Program-made: the position numbers and the translations under genes
Part shown: one piece after another, positions 36,506 through 48,489 of the stretch
Layout: each line of letters begins with the position of its first letter
How positions within the stretch are numbered: the first letter of the stretch is position 1
DNA from: Macrocystis pyrifera
Taxonomy: Eukaryota > Sar > Phaeophyceae > Laminariales > Laminariaceae
Direction: 5' to 3'
DNA length: 64,000 nucleotides
Assembly: GCA_031763025.1 (NCBI GenBank)
Contig: JASSKH010000029.1
Span: forward strand, 124,001 to 188,000
Notes under the pieces: generated by a model
What the model was told of the DNA's origin: nothing
Database searches by the model: none
What the model saw: only the letters and a program-made list of their open reading frames with translations

Positions 36506-38083
36506 CCGAGGATTCTCATAAAAGTTGGCCCTAGTCAATGGGAATGACTACACATACATTGCTCCTGTATCTGCCTGAACAGGGGTTTTATAAACATGGC
36601 GCGGCGCGCAATTAAAGTCAGCGAAAGCTGTCCCGTCACGTTTAAAATTTGGCAGTACTGGTGCTTGGTTGAAATGGGACAGTTTTATCTTCTGAAGCTC
36701 ATTCTTATCGGAGAGCATTTTATTCAGAATTTCCAAACGTCGGACATAATTGGAGATATATATTATCAAGATTCGGAGGCGTTCTGTCATTATTCGTGTA
36801 AGTTTCAAGCTGCCAAAAGATCAAGAAAGTCAAACCACACATGTTTGGAAATAAAATATCAAGAAAATCTCAATGAATGAAATTTGGGCGAAATTGTTTT
36901 TGAGAGTATGGGAAAAAATCTCTCCGATAGGAATGACACGATATATTGTCTGGAGTGGTTTGAGATTGGGAGTTCGCTTATTTGAGTGGATTTAGATTTA
37001 CAACCTGACGAGATGATCCGGTGCCTTTACTGAAATCAGCCCATATTTTCCGGTTCAGCAATTGAGGTGTTTCTTCTTAGTTCGATATTTCGGTCATGGG
37101 GTCTGATCTTGGCTTCTGGCATTTAGCGAGAATTCTGAATGCTACTACTCTACATACTGCTGTTGATGTTTAGTACCTGGTAAGACAAACCTGTCCACCC
37201 TATTACACGATGTCGAAGCTAGATTGATTGCAGGGCGATAGGTAGGACTTTGTTTGGGCGATCTCTTGCTGATTACAGGTAGGACTTTACTATCAGTATC
37301 ATTGATTTTAAGACTTGATGGTCAACATTTTAGTACTTTATTTTTGGGGAAGTGTTTGAGCCTAAACATTCATATCTTAGGCATTCGTAAATTGTTTTAA
37401 CTCACTCAAGGTTTTTTCTTGTTGAATTTGGTACGATATTACCCATTAGCTGACCACCGTTCGCCTTGGAACGCTTTACGCGCGTTGTCCGGGAAATGCG
37501 GATGTTTAAGCCGGGATACTTCACATTTTGTGTCCCACTGGCTTGTTTCTTCTGGGGGACGTCTCATATGTAACAGGGAAGTGCCGCAATCGTGACACGT
37601 TCGGCTTGATTCATCTATATTTTACTTCATCTCTTCATGTACCCTGTGCGTCTTGCTACCATGAAAGTCTTGACGTTAACCCATGCCGTCACACAAGCGA
37701 GTGCTCTGGAGAACCTCAAATATCTGTAAACACGTGCCAAGTGACCATATTCCGTACGCAGCCCGCCCTGCGGTGGGCGATACGACAGAACAACGTACCA
37801 CCAAATTCTGGATAAAAGCGGCAAATCTTGAAGTCGATAAAGTGACTCTAGGCCAAGGTGAAAGGGCTGTTCCAAATATCTCCGAAACAAATATGACGGT
37901 AGAAAAGCGGCAATGAGAACTTCCATCGTTAACAGTTACTGCCAACCTAGAACTGCAATCCCTATACAAAATATATCGGCATCGGTTTGGCAGTCGCATA
38001 GATGTTTCAAAACAAGTGAGACGACAGCTACAGGAAGCCAACAATCGAACAAAGGAGAGCATGCTCATCAAACCTTCCAACGA
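36506..38083. other. no firm gene; AT-rich then mixed
   Basis: 36550-37500 is AT-rich with no coding signal. From 37683 the plus strand is open in a single frame to 38152 except for one TGA at 37914, listed separately. The opposite strand is also open over much of it (37676-38140). Confidence 0.4.
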
Positions 38084-38152
38084 ATCAACTGGAGCTATCG
38101 AGGCAACGACAGCACGACCAAACGAGAGCGTGCAAAACACCGTCCAAATTTA
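37683..38152 (+). pseudogene. possible coding fragment with one in-frame TGA
   Basis: One frame runs about 157 codons with a single TGA at 37914-37916. Its second half has a charged, protein-like composition (LQSLYKIYRHRFGSRIDVSK, then QVRRQLQEANNRTKESM), and it ends inside the 124-bp tandem duplication. No domain is recognised. The overlapping minus-strand frame of 154 codons is an equally long competitor, so this is only weakly supported. Confidence 0.2.
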
Positions 38153-38330
38153 GGTATGGTACTGCCGGATAACACCCACTCGCCTGCTGTATATACTCTT
38201 AGAGCATCAAAACTGGAGCTATCGAGCCAACGACAGCACGACCAAACGAGAGCGTGCAAAACACCATCCAAATTTAGATATGGTACTGCCGGATAAACAC
38301 CCACTCGCCTGCTGTATACTCTTAGAGCAG
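38084..38330 (+). repeat. recent tandem duplication, 124-bp unit
   Basis: The unit beginning AACTGGAGCTATCGAG at 38087 is repeated at 38211. Over about 120 bp the two copies differ by roughly three substitutions and two small indels, including GGATAACACC versus GGATAAACACC. This is much less divergence than in the other duplications here, so it is recent. Confidence 0.95.
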
Positions 38331-40170
38331 ACCAAGACAACGCGTTTCCGATAAATAACATGTAAAAGTCGAACTATGGCAGCCACCCAGCTAAGCGTTC
38401 CCGTCGGAAACACACAAAAAGAACACAAATTTGCATCTGAATTCAAAACCACGACAGGTATTAGTACTTGGTTCCCATGCGAGTTGTGCACGCTTAAACC
38501 AACAGCAAACGGGTGTGACACGAATATTCAAGACCATCGGTGTACCCCTACTGACGAAATAGCGTTACTCGATGTATGGGTACCTCGCAGCACATATTCC
38601 GTTTCAACCCCGAGAACCCCTGAACTCGCAAACTCATAGTTCTATTTTTTTCTGGAAAATAATCCCTCCATGAATATCGAAAACGTGTATTCGCATCTCA
38701 CAAACCCAAATGCACCGAAATCCCAGAAGAAAAAATGAGTAAATAAAACCAAGGCTTGTTTATTCCAGTCGCGGTCGACGCGGAACGTCCTACCGTAAAC
38801 AGCTTAAAGACATATTTAACTGCTCTTGTGCTCACCGTACGTGTTGACCGAAACGTCCCTGTTTGCCGAACGCTTAATATCAGCGGGCATTAAACTCCAC
38901 CTGAGGCAGACCTCTAGTCAGCGGCCTTGCGTGTACAGCCCGGACCCATGTACGATATACCTCTACCTGGACTCCACCGTCTGCGACGGAAAGTCTGCGT
39001 CGTGTCAACAAGTACTGTGGTTAACCCTCCCCGCTCGGTAGACGACACGACATCAGTCGCAACGTTGATAGTGAAATGGTGCGACATCACCATGTCCCCA
39101 CAACCCTCCTACCATCACGTCAAAAATGAACTGAAGTCCAAATCCACGAACCAGAAGCATCAGTGGTCTAATTTAAATATGCACTGCAGGCAACGCAATC
39201 AAGGGAACGTCGCCGTTATCGTCCAGGTGCATCGATCCAGCTCTACAACTCTAGGATTATTCACTACTCATAAAAAATATGTAGGACCACGGTATACCAC
39301 GCGTCGTTTCTTCTTGCAATCATACATCAGCAATTAATAACGATCTGTCCTAGCCGATACGTTGCAGTATACTGTTGTTGCTGATGATAGAGTTGAGACT
39401 TCCTGCTACACAAAAAATCGCAATACCAAATTTTAAAGGGCAACTATCAGGTACCAGTGCATTCATCCTGATGCTCGTGTATCCATGCCTATCATAGTCC
39501 AAGAATTTCAAATCATCCAACGAACGACCCAAACGGTTTTTGGTCTGGCCTATTGACACTGAACGACCCGCCCTTGCACGCTCAATTTCTGTCTCCTGTT
39601 CCCGAGTCCACGGATGAGATGCGTGTCTCCCGAGCGGCTGTGTCAGCGCGGCACGAACTACATCTCGCTAAATCGCCGAGGGATATGGTCCAACTTGACT
39701 CGATGTCGCAAGAGGTATATCGGGTGGGTAGCATTAGCGTCAGAAACCAAGCCAAATGGTTGGATAAGGAATGACACCATTCTGCACTACCTCTGCGGGT
39801 AGGAGAATGACATTACATTACACTGCGTTTAGATTATCGACACCAAAACCCACAGTGACAACAGAACGTTAGCAACGAGGAGCACAGAGCTCTTACGCTT
39901 AAGGCACAGCGTCACGGAGCTCCGACACGACAACCTCGGCATCATCGAACTCTTCTTCCTGCTGATGCTGATGTATATGTGCTGTAAGTGGCTCACCAGC
40001 ATCACCAAACTCTGCTTCGTCATTCTTACACAGCTGCTGCGGCTGCACCGACGACGACGGCGACGGGGGCATCCACCGAACTCAATGACTTCCACCCTAT
40101 CAGCTCCAGACATCTGCCAACCTGCATCAGGTTACCGTATCCCACGAGCATAACCCGGCTGACGAACCCT
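38331..40170. other. no recognisable gene
   Basis: No supported coding region or RNA. Short overlapping frames only. Confidence 0.45.
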
Positions 40171-40193
40171 CTACGATACAGGTTGGGTCACGC

Positions 40194-40584
40194 CAGTTAG
40201 CTTCAGGACGAGACCCTCCACATACAGCTCGTGATCCCCACGATTGGTGCAATCAGCCCTAACCTGGTACCAGCAACCAGCCGTTGCTTCCGACACAACC
40301 GTGTCCGTTGCAACCAGGTTAGCGTTGACGTCCTCCCACTCGTGTGGGGAGACGTCCTCCGTGATAGTAAAGGAGGCCTTTTGTGATCCGTCAGGTGCCA
40401 TCAAGTGCAGGTACAGCTTTCCCCTCCGCTCGCCAAATCCCTGATCCTTCCACCGACACTGGATGCTTCCGGACGTCACCTCCGTCTGCAAGTCCTCCGA
40501 GTTCCACTTAAGCAGAGCGTTAGAATCGACAATGGAGACATCTGTGAACGAAAGCTCCGTTTCCTCGGCGATGGTTCCTGCCAC
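40194..40584 (-). CDS. DQGWGN-domain protein, exon copy 1
   Basis: A minus-strand exon encoding a domain shared with two neighbours at 42.1-42.6 and 43.3-43.7 kb. The motif order is: LSFTDVSI, a variable stretch, SIQCRWKDQGFGERRGKLYL, LMAPDGSQKASF, SPHEWEDVNANLVATDTVVS, EATAGCWYQVRADC and HELYVEGLVLKLTG. The alternating hydrophobic pattern suggests a beta-sandwich fold, an inference. I have seen similar W-x-DQGWGN-x-KG motifs in eukaryotic proteins of varied architecture but cannot name the domain. The homologous splice donor of the other two copies (G|GTGAGT) is changed here to GGCGTGACC, and the frame instead runs to a stop at 40171. The ATG at 40584 lies in frame at the expected start of homology. 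The frame is intact, so the gene may be live, or recently disabled at the splice site. Confidence 0.7.
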
Positions 40585-42068
40585 GTAGAAGTTAGTGAAG
40601 GGCGCAGGTTAAATGTAGGCAATTCGTTGTGAGCTACTGGGGGGGGGAGGAAACGTTTCGGCCGGTGATTGTCCGCTCGTCTGGTAGAGTACCAGCGAGA
40701 AAGCAATTTTTCTTTGACATCTACAATTTACGGATCGCAATAGGTGTGCACGTACTGTGTTCGGAATTAACGTGGGCAGGCCAGAACCCGCTATTTATCA
40801 GAGCACGTTATAAATAGTGAAAAACTGCGATTCCTTATGGATGTTCTTCTCATGTTTCGCATTTTTCGACAAACTTCGCAACACGGAGTGCTGCACGTCA
40901 AGGAGGAGGGGTTGGAATAAGCGGGGCAGGCGTGTCGTTGTTCGTCGCTTGTGGTTCAAGGGAATGCAGGGGTTCACAGGTGGGGTGTACACGGGTTAGG
41001 TGGCATGTGGGTGTGCGTGGAAGATCAAGCATGTCAAAACACAGTTCTCGTCGTGGTGGCCTATAGGTCAGTATCTACAGCTACGTTCGCCCATGACATG
41101 GAAATTTCTCTATAAATGTGCCCTGTCAATCTGTACGCTCGTGACCGGTGCCGCGGCCAACGTGGTACAGCCACCTTGTCGTCAACTGATACACAAATAA
41201 TGTTCTTCTATAAACGCTCGACGATGCAAACACAAAGCGTACCTCCGAAATCGAGTTCCGACACATGCAAAAACTTACCCAGGCAGTCGGCCATGTATAG
41301 AGTGGTTACGGTTTGTCATTCCGAAAGTTCCGCACACATGAGAAGAACAGCCAGGATTGTCAAGGACGACCCTTGTATGTCACGGAATAAGTATTTGTAA
41401 TTTAGACTAATTGTCGGCGGAAGGCTGTCTATATTGCCATGATTCGTTTTAAAAGGAAGAAGTTAAAAAGCAACGAGCTCCACGCCAGTGGTGCATCGCA
41501 TACACATTTTTTTTCAATTCGATATTTTACTCATATGGCTTCGCCTGTTCGGGCTGCAATAGCTGTGGCGGTCTTCCTTCGGGTAGCGTGGACCAGCACC
41601 GCCGGAAACCAATCAGACACTCAGCAAAAGGCGGCAGACGCTGTTGGGCTCCGGTCACCAACCGTAACTACATCGTGTCCACAGCGTTTAGTTGAAAATG
41701 ATGCTGTAGCCCCCCCTCATCTAACCCTAAACACGCCGTAGTCAAGTGCGGACTGTACCAAAGTACGGTTGCCAGCACGTCGATCTGCCAGGAATCTGCT
41801 GCTCCATAACATCTCAGGACGCCTAGGCCGTGTACAGGGGATGTTGATAGTTTAGGGTTTCCCGCACACCCAACAGCGTGGAAAGAGGGGAGTTCACTTA
41901 AAATAACGATTTCAAAACCTTACCTACGTCGAATGCTCGTGAGTTAAGGTCGAGAATTATCAGAAAACATTTCAACAGGACGACCATAGTTGTAACGTAA
42001 GCACTTGTACTTGGACAAGGCGAGTGAAGACTATACCCCCTACGGCATGAGTTCTAGCCGTTGTTGCG
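40585..42068. other. spacer between DQGWGN exons 1 and 2
   Basis: Contains a run of nine G bases near 40640, one candidate signal-peptide ORF (separate entry) and otherwise nothing recognised. Confidence 0.4.
41535..41741 (+). CDS. candidate small protein or first exon with signal-peptide-like start
   Basis: From the in-frame ATG at 41535 the peptide begins MASPVRAAIAVAVFLRVAW, followed by TSTAGNQSDTQQKAADA. A short positive n-region, a hydrophobic stretch of about 13 residues and a small-residue cleavage region look like a secretory signal. The whole is 68 codons. It lies on the strand opposite the DQGWGN exons. No family is recognised, and a chance frame with a hydrophobic start is possible. 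Confidence 0.22.
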   Translation: MASPVRAAIAVAVFLRVAWTSTAGNQSDTQQKAADAVGLRSPTVTTSCPQRLVENDAVAPPHLTLNTP

Positions 42069-42151
42069 CTAGATCAATTCTGAATGTATGGGCTTGACAT
42101 TTGTAGAACTGATGTAGCATCCACGAATGTCCCATGAAGGCTGACACTCAC

Positions 42152-42650
42152 CAGATAGACGCAAGATCAAGTTCGTCAAGTGTAGCGCGTGCCCCCCACC
42201 CCCTCCGATTACTGCGGTGATCTGGTACTTGCAGCCATCCGTTGCTTCCGCCAAAACAGCATCCGTTGCTACCAGGGCGACGTCGAGGTCCTCCGGCGCG
42301 TGTGGCGCGAAGCCCTCCACGGTGTAGGAGGCCTTCTCTGCACCATCAGGTGCGATCAACTTGAGGTACAGCTTTCCCTTCTGATTTCCCCATCCCTGGT
42401 CGTTCCAGGTGCACTGAATGGTGCCGGCAATCGGCGTATAGTCCACGGTGGGCCCCTCCATGTCAGTATCTTCGTAGAGGGAACTATCTCCAAATGAATG
42501 CTCCGTTGACTTGGAAACGTTTTCTGGCGTACAGAGGTTGGGTGGGCGTGCGAAATTCGTCGGACGTTCATTTAGGTTCAAACGCTGGGGTGGGGAGAAC
42601 TGCCCATTTGTTCGTGTCTCCTGTGGTGTAGGTTTTGTCTGACGAAGCAA
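42152..42650 (-). CDS. DQGWGN-domain protein, exon copy 2
   Basis: The second paralogous exon. Conserved parts: HSFGDSSLYEDTDM, TIQCTWNDQGWGNQKGKLYL, KLIAPDGAEKASY, APEDLDVALVATDAVLAEAT, YQITAVIGGGGGHALHLTNL and ILRLSG, then a strong donor G|GTGAGT at 42152. The open frame extends upstream to an ATG at 42650, but similarity to the other copies begins only near 42512, where CGTTTCCAAG could serve as an acceptor, so the first 45 or so residues may be intron. It keeps the full W-x-DQGWGNQKG motif. It probably belongs to a secreted or multidomain protein with one domain per exon, or to a tandem gene family; no other domain is visible nearby. Confidence 0.72.
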
Positions 42651-43300
42651 CAGCTACGGCCTCACTACAACGTGCTACGATAGGTCGAAAAGAACACAAC
42701 GTTAAATACCAAACCGATACCAACCTACTGATGTCACGCACATGCCAGAACGCTACACATGATGGACAAACTCACTGATATATGTTTAGATAGTAAACCA
42801 TAGCAGCAAATACTGTTCGATATTGAATTGTCAGGCGAGCAATGCAACTGCAAATGCTCGTGGGAAAAATTACCGTACAATTCGTCCTTCTCATCCAACG
42901 AGATACACACTGTAGGACCGTGCGCTCTGAAAAATATTTCTGTTGTCAGCATTTCGATTAGACATGCGCCGGTTCGTCTATAGTAAAGTACTGGGATGTA
43001 TGCCCCCATCTAGGCGGTGGACCGTGAATCAGGCCTGGTTTGGGCTGTCTCGCAACGGCTAAGTGTATTAATTGTAAAACACGATCCATTCTGCATAGTC
43101 GTGATTCGAACCGGAGCACCCACGGAAAGGCATCAACGAAAACTGCTTTCGTGATGAAATGGCTATTTGCGCTTGGATGTGGCGAAGCAACCAAACCTAC
43201 GCATGGATAAAACTCTAGCAGCTGTTGTCTTGGGTTCACATTATCTATACATGACGTCGAAGGATTCACTACCGCTCGACGGAGTTCACCGTTCGGCCAG
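42651..43300. other. spacer between DQGWGN exons 2 and 3
   Basis: No domain or repeat recognised. The length (about 0.65-1.1 kb between homologous exons) would suit either introns of a single multi-exon gene or intergenic space in a tandem array. Confidence 0.4.
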
Positions 43301-43308
43301 ACACTCAC

Positions 43309-43681
43309 CAGTCAGGCGCAAGACCAAGTCCTTCACGTACAGCTCGTGGCCACCACTTATAGTGCATTCCGCCCTAACTTGGTACCAGTCACCAACCGTT
43401 GCTTCCGCCAGAACCGGATCGGTCGCAACCAGCTCGACGTTGATGTTCTCCCACTCGTGTGGCGATACGTGGTCTGTGAGTGTGTGACAGGCCTTCTCTT
43501 CACCGGCGGCAGACATCAACAACAAATACATCAAACCCCTCTGGTTCCCCCAGCCTTGATCCTTCCAGGAAAAATCGACGGTTCCCGTCGAAGGTGTGCA
43601 TTCGAGGGGCTTGGATTCCCACTTCATGTAAACGGTGCGAATGCTTGTCATGTGGATATCTCCGAACGAAGCTTCCATCAT
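43309..43681 (-). CDS. DQGWGN-domain protein, exon copy 3
   Basis: The third paralogous exon: EASFGDIHM, TVDFSWKDQGWGNQRGLMYL, LLMSAAGEEKACHTL, SPHEWENINVELVATDPVLA, EATVGDWYQVRAEC and HELYVKDLVLRLTG, then a strong donor G|GTGAGT at 43309. There is no frameshift. A possible acceptor (ACGACAGAGTTAG) lies just upstream of the two ATGs at 43681. The copy is closest to copy 1 in the SPHEWE and HELYV blocks and to copy 2 in the DQGWGNQ block. Order on the minus strand is copy 3, copy 2, copy 1, all same orientation, so they may be consecutive exons of one gene or three genes. Confidence 0.75.
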
Positions 43682-43699
43682 TGTTCGTTGGCACTAACT

Positions 43700-46600
43700 C
43701 TGTCGTGTAGAGGGTGCGTAAGGGGGTAATCAGGGCAAGGACGCGGTTAGAGATCTTGCAAACAATATTATCGCTGAAATGGGGTGTAAATGTGCGGCCC
43801 GTTCTTCGTCTCGCGGTATAGTTCTCTCCCGAAAGCACCATTACATGGCGCGGGCATAAGCGTTTGGGCCGTTTAGCATTTGCCGTAAAACGAAACCCAG
43901 CATCTTACTGGCAGATGATATTTCTACCCAAAGGACCAGTCCACGACATAATCTGCTCGTTTTTTCTAGAACGTTGGCACGGGACGGGTGTCTGCGCTGG
44001 CTAAAGAGCTAGCATCGCTGCTGGCGTCTATTGACGACAACGGGATCACACTTGGTGGATTTATATGTTCTGCGAACGGACTTTTTTTTCTGGAAGTTTA
44101 GCAGGAAAGGTTAAATTTTACCGTTTTGACAGGAGACGCCACGGCGTCGCGTCAGTTGCCTAGACGGAATGTCCTGGGGACGCGAAACGATGTCTCCCAT
44201 CAAAAGTAAGCACTGGCGATATTTTTCAAAAACAGTACGTATTAGTTTTCCCGCCATCTCTGCCTCTAGCGTAGAAGTTTAAAAACGATTGCGAGCTGTA
44301 GCATAGCAAGGTATTAACAGTACCGTACAGGTGTAAGTGGCAAAATAAATACTGGGTATTCCATAGACGTCCCGCAACGGCACACAGGAGCACATACCAG
44401 GTATACCTTACCAGGGATATGTAACATGGGAATTCTACACAGATGGCGAGCGTTTTGATAGCAGGATGGTAAATATCTGGAAAGAAAAAAGTATATGTGT
44501 CTTCACGGACAGCCTACTTAACTGACGGATTGCTTCAATGTGCCCGTCTATTGACAACATTGGTTTCATGGTGACCCTGGGGTCGGGGGCTACGTTTTGA
44601 AACATCCTTTTATTTTTCATCCAGGACGGCCCATAAGCCTTACGTGATTGGAGTGTTTCATCTTTTGGGCAGGCGATTCTCGTCCGAGGATGTACCTATT
44701 GTGTTCCCTTGAGGGCTTGAGGGGGGTTACATTGTTTTGTGTAGAGGTGTCTCTTTAGGGGAAGAAACTTTGGTGTCCTTGGTTCGGAACTTCTGGTAGT
44801 TGGGTACGCATTTTCTTCTAGGGATGGTCCGATTATCCATGTGTGCCCCCGTGCCTGACAGTTTCCATCGTATTTGTATGCTATTTGTTTTACGATGCTA
44901 ATGCACCTACTAACAAATAGAAAACCTTCCTGTTAACGGAGCAATTACGTTACGTATGGATAGGGCCTATCCCTGCGATTTCTTGGCTGTTCAAAAGGTT
45001 CATATAAATCCGCTGATGTACATTCAATGGCTTGATATGTCTTGAGGAACGCAAATATCACTCCCCGCAAATTGGATTTCGCCATTCACCAGGTACGACG
45101 CATGCAGTGGTGAACACTGTATCGCTGTGAGGGTATATCGGGGCAACTGCAGCCACATCAGCACCCCCACACCCTCCGAACCATACGAGGCACGGTAGAG
45201 AAGTCACGGGGAGGGATATGATGCTCTCCTACTTTCTACTCGTACACACCAGCACACTAGACTTCAGTTGTACGAGGATTAACGCGACAACAAGTTTTCG
45301 ACCATGTGCTTCCCGTCGCCGTCTTGCTGTAAACACTACTACTACAGTAGAAGTGAGATGTTTGTCAAGAGCCAAATGATGTCGCACGTGGATGTGGTTA
45401 CGAGCACGTACTCAGTTTATGAATGGTACCTGCTTGGTGGTGTGTAGCCCCGAATTAAGAGTGGAAATTGTCTAACGTGGAGCCCAGCTTAAGGCACCGA
45501 GACTGACGGACAAGCGCTGAGCTCCTTCTTCCTTCGAGATAGCCACCATCCGCTCTTTGGATAGTTTTCCTCTCCTGGGAGTAAGGTGCTCGCTTGCCGC
45601 TGTCGGCCGTCGACAGTATCCAATCAAAGCGGAGTTCAGTACGATACATTCTTAGTAACACAAAAATGCGGCAACATTGCAAAACCCAGTTTCATCGACC
45701 AGGCCACATCGAGTTTGGGCTACTGCTGATGACTGCTACTCCGGGTTTCGCCTCGGGCACTAACTCTGAACCGATCAAACACCTTGACACTGGAACCCCT
45801 GAGAGGCGTGACTTTGTACGGTATGCTCGATGTTTTTAGTGGGACCTCGGCAGATTTTGTACCAGGACGTTCGCACGAACTCTGACAGGATTATATAATC
45901 GATTTAACCGATATCTCCACACACACGATAAACAACGCCGTATCCATCAGGGTGCAGCCTACTCATGTGAATTCAAGAATTTTGCTGTTGGACGATCACC
46001 GCAAGGGCTTGGCTTGGAAAGGGTTGGGTGAGTTTTGGTTGACTCGCTCAGAGCTGCTACATCGAGGGCTAACCCGGGCGGCTGGGATTTCGGCTCAACT
46101 CTAGCGACCTCAGGTTTTAGGGCTCGACGTGATACAGGTGGCCCTCAAGCCTCCAGGATCAATCCGAATCGTCATTGCTGTGGTATGGGTGCCTTGATAA
46201 TCTATGTGATGGCCTACAGCTCCCGGTCGCCAACCTGAGCATCCTCTATCTCCCAGTATAAACTGGCTGTGGACAGAAGAAGCTAGCCATATTGAAGTCG
46301 AGCAGACGTTATTTCCCATTATTTTATTAGTAGTCAGACAGTGAATCAGACAGACCACCGGGAGTTACAGTTAATGCGTGTTAAACAAATATCCACGGCG
46401 GCTTACAAAGGGGTGCCCCATCGACACGGTCGATACCCTGAAGCCCTTTTTTGCTCGATTACTAGGGATGTCCATGGACACGTATTCCCTTGTTGATTGC
46501 TACCAGATATCTGCAGTAATTGGTATTAGTCGAGTTTGAAACGGTTTTTTTCACTGGAATGGACAGCTGCATTGCTGGCACTTGGCACCGCTGTCTACGA

Positions 46601-47025
46601 GAGTAGCACGGAAATTGCAGATCGTGTGGTAGGGTCCCCGGCGTGGGTTTATTCGAGAGACGAGAGCCTACAAAATATGCTACTATCGCCAGCTTGAGTA
46701 CGCTTGTCTTGGTGTTTGCGTTGTTTCTCTCCCTGCATCTTTTGCATCTTTGTTTTTTAGTTATGACAGTTTCAAGATACGTTTTTGGCTTGATCACATT
46801 GGGTTGCCATATTCGTACCTGGTACATACTTTTTTCGGTCGAAACAAAAACAGAGTACTCGACGGCTCATCGGTTAAGAAATGAAGAGTGTGTGCTCTTC
46901 GAATTCAACCGTTCTTTTTATCCGTCGACATCCAGAACATCCAATGTCTATGCCGATTCATCAACCCTAGGTCACAAAACTGCGGCTCAGAGATACTGGT
47001 ACTACATTGATAGATACCTGGTATG
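43700..47025. other. no recognisable gene
   Basis: Over 3 kb without a recognised motif, RNA gene or repeat. Frames are short and scattered. Confidence 0.45.
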
Positions 47026-47029
47026 AGGT

Positions 47030-47580
47030 AAGCACAGAGAGCAGTAGACAATGCAACGTCATGACATCTTACTGGATACGACAGGCACGACAGGCACGAC
47101 GTACATATTCTTCGAAATGGAGAAAACGAAAGGAAACAATGAAAAACAAGAGCGAAGAAAACAAAGAAAACGAATCGAAGGAAAAAAAGGATAAAAGAAG
47201 GATAGAAATGGACAGGAAAACCGTCGTGCCTCCCCGCAGGCAATGTGGCAAGACACTAGAAAAAAGTATGCTCAATACAAACAAACAAACACCACTGAAA
47301 TTTTAGACAAGAGTTAAACTTAAGAACAAAGCGAGCATGGGAAAAAAACAGGCAAACCGAGAAGCGCAAAGCACCCTCCAGGTAGCCACAGCAGTTTGTG
47401 GTACGAGTAGCATAGCCAAGATCTCCGTACTACTCCGCGTAGGACCTTGCTACCCGGTCTCACGTCTCCGTCCTGAGTTAGCCAAATATGCACCGTCCCC
47501 GGCGCCAGACATTACGACCCCATCAGCAAAGCAGGCTCGTCATCTACCCACGCCACACGACTCCTTTGTTAAGATGTATC
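47030..47580 (-). mobile_element. 5'-truncated LINE tail, copy 2
   Basis: The reverse complement follows the LINE tail at 7615-8115 in order: a GTCGTGTGGCGTGGG-like start, GCCTGCTTTGCT, AGGACGGAGAC, GTAGTACGGAGATC, TTGGCTATGCTACTCGT, ACCACAAACTGCTGTGG, GCGGGGAGGCACGAC, and an end at GACGTTGCATTGTCTACT. It lacks any reverse transcriptase sequence, as expected for a 5'-truncated insertion. Open frames within it on the plus strand (47007-47306, 47337-47720) are rich in Lys and Glu only because they read the antisense of a T-rich tail. Confidence 0.72.
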
Positions 47581-47584
47581 GGAT

Positions 47585-47840
47585 GCGGAGTAGGACGCAG
47601 GCGTATAGATACATAATCGGTGAAAATATATCGGTAAAAGGTAGTACGTATTCAATTGAGCATACGCAAGGAAGGAGAAAAGGTTGGATAAAATTGAGGG
47701 TGTTCGACGAATTATGTTAGATTTTTCATCTTGAATGAACAACGCCCTGCACATTGTCAGAATGCAAATAATAAATAAAAAAAATAAAATAAAAAAAATC
47801 GATTATTATATTGTACCAGGTATCAAATAAACATATATAT
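47585..47840. other. AT-rich spacer
   Basis: Includes an A/T-only stretch (about 47764-47800). No gene seen. Confidence 0.5.
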
Positions 47841-48273
47841 GTAAATAATTTTACACTGGATTGTATAATATGAGCAAAAGGCAGGTAGTTGACAATAAAA
47901 CGTCTACGCGGCTATCTTCTTTAATCTGTACGATAATAAGTCTGATAGGCTCAACAACCATGCACTCTTCAACAGCAACCGAACGCACATACTCTTGATA
48001 AAATCGAACGAGTACAGCCGGAGTTGCAACCAAAACATATTTACCGCGGATTCTTTGTTGTGCGCTTCAAAAGACTGTTTTTGCCTTACCTCCGGCTGTA
48101 CTGTTTCGATTTTATGAACAGCAAGTGCGTTTGGTTGCTGTTTAGGAGCACATAGGTTTTGAGCCTATCAGCGCTGAATTTCTTTACCACTTGGAGAAGT
48201 TAGCCGCTTAGACGTTTATTTCTCAACTACTTGTCATTTTCTCGAGCTATAAAACCCGGTGTGAATATTTTAC
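47841..48273. repeat. 433-bp imperfect palindrome (foldback or hairpin element)
   Basis: The arms 47841-48037 and 48077-48273 are inverted copies of each other around a loop of about 39 bp. Matching blocks, left arm versus reverse complement of the right arm, include: GTAGTTGACAATAAAACGTC and GTAGTTGAGAAATAAACGTC; GCGGCTATCTTCT and GCGGCTAACTTCT; CTGATAGGCTCAA in both; AACAGCAACCGAACGCAC and AACAGCAACCAAACGCAC; ATAAAATCGAACGAGTACAG and ATAAAATCGAAACAGTACAG; CAGCCGGAG in both. Identity is about 75-80% by eye, with small indels. No coding frame of note. A transcript would fold into one long hairpin. Confidence 0.9.
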
Positions 48274-48489
48274 AGAGGAAAAGAAAGGAATAAAACTAAA
48301 ATCACAGAGGACCAAGCGCAAAAAGAAAAAAGAGGTGCATCAATATCATCATCGGCAGGAGCGTTCTTCATATAAGAACCATTGTGTTTTACTCCTCGAC
48401 TTCACGACCAGTCAAGTGTGCAGAATATTGTTTCCGATGTTCGATAGATATGTACAAGCTCTGTGGGCACCAATCAAATAAGACGTATT

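Noticed and set aside
37676..38140. 154-codon minus-strand ORF rich in Ser, Leu and Arg
   Set aside because: Overlaps an equally long plus-strand frame with more protein-like composition; neither is proven.
47007..47720. Lys/Glu-rich ORFs that look like a nuclear low-complexity protein
   Set aside because: Antisense reading of the T-rich LINE 3' tail.
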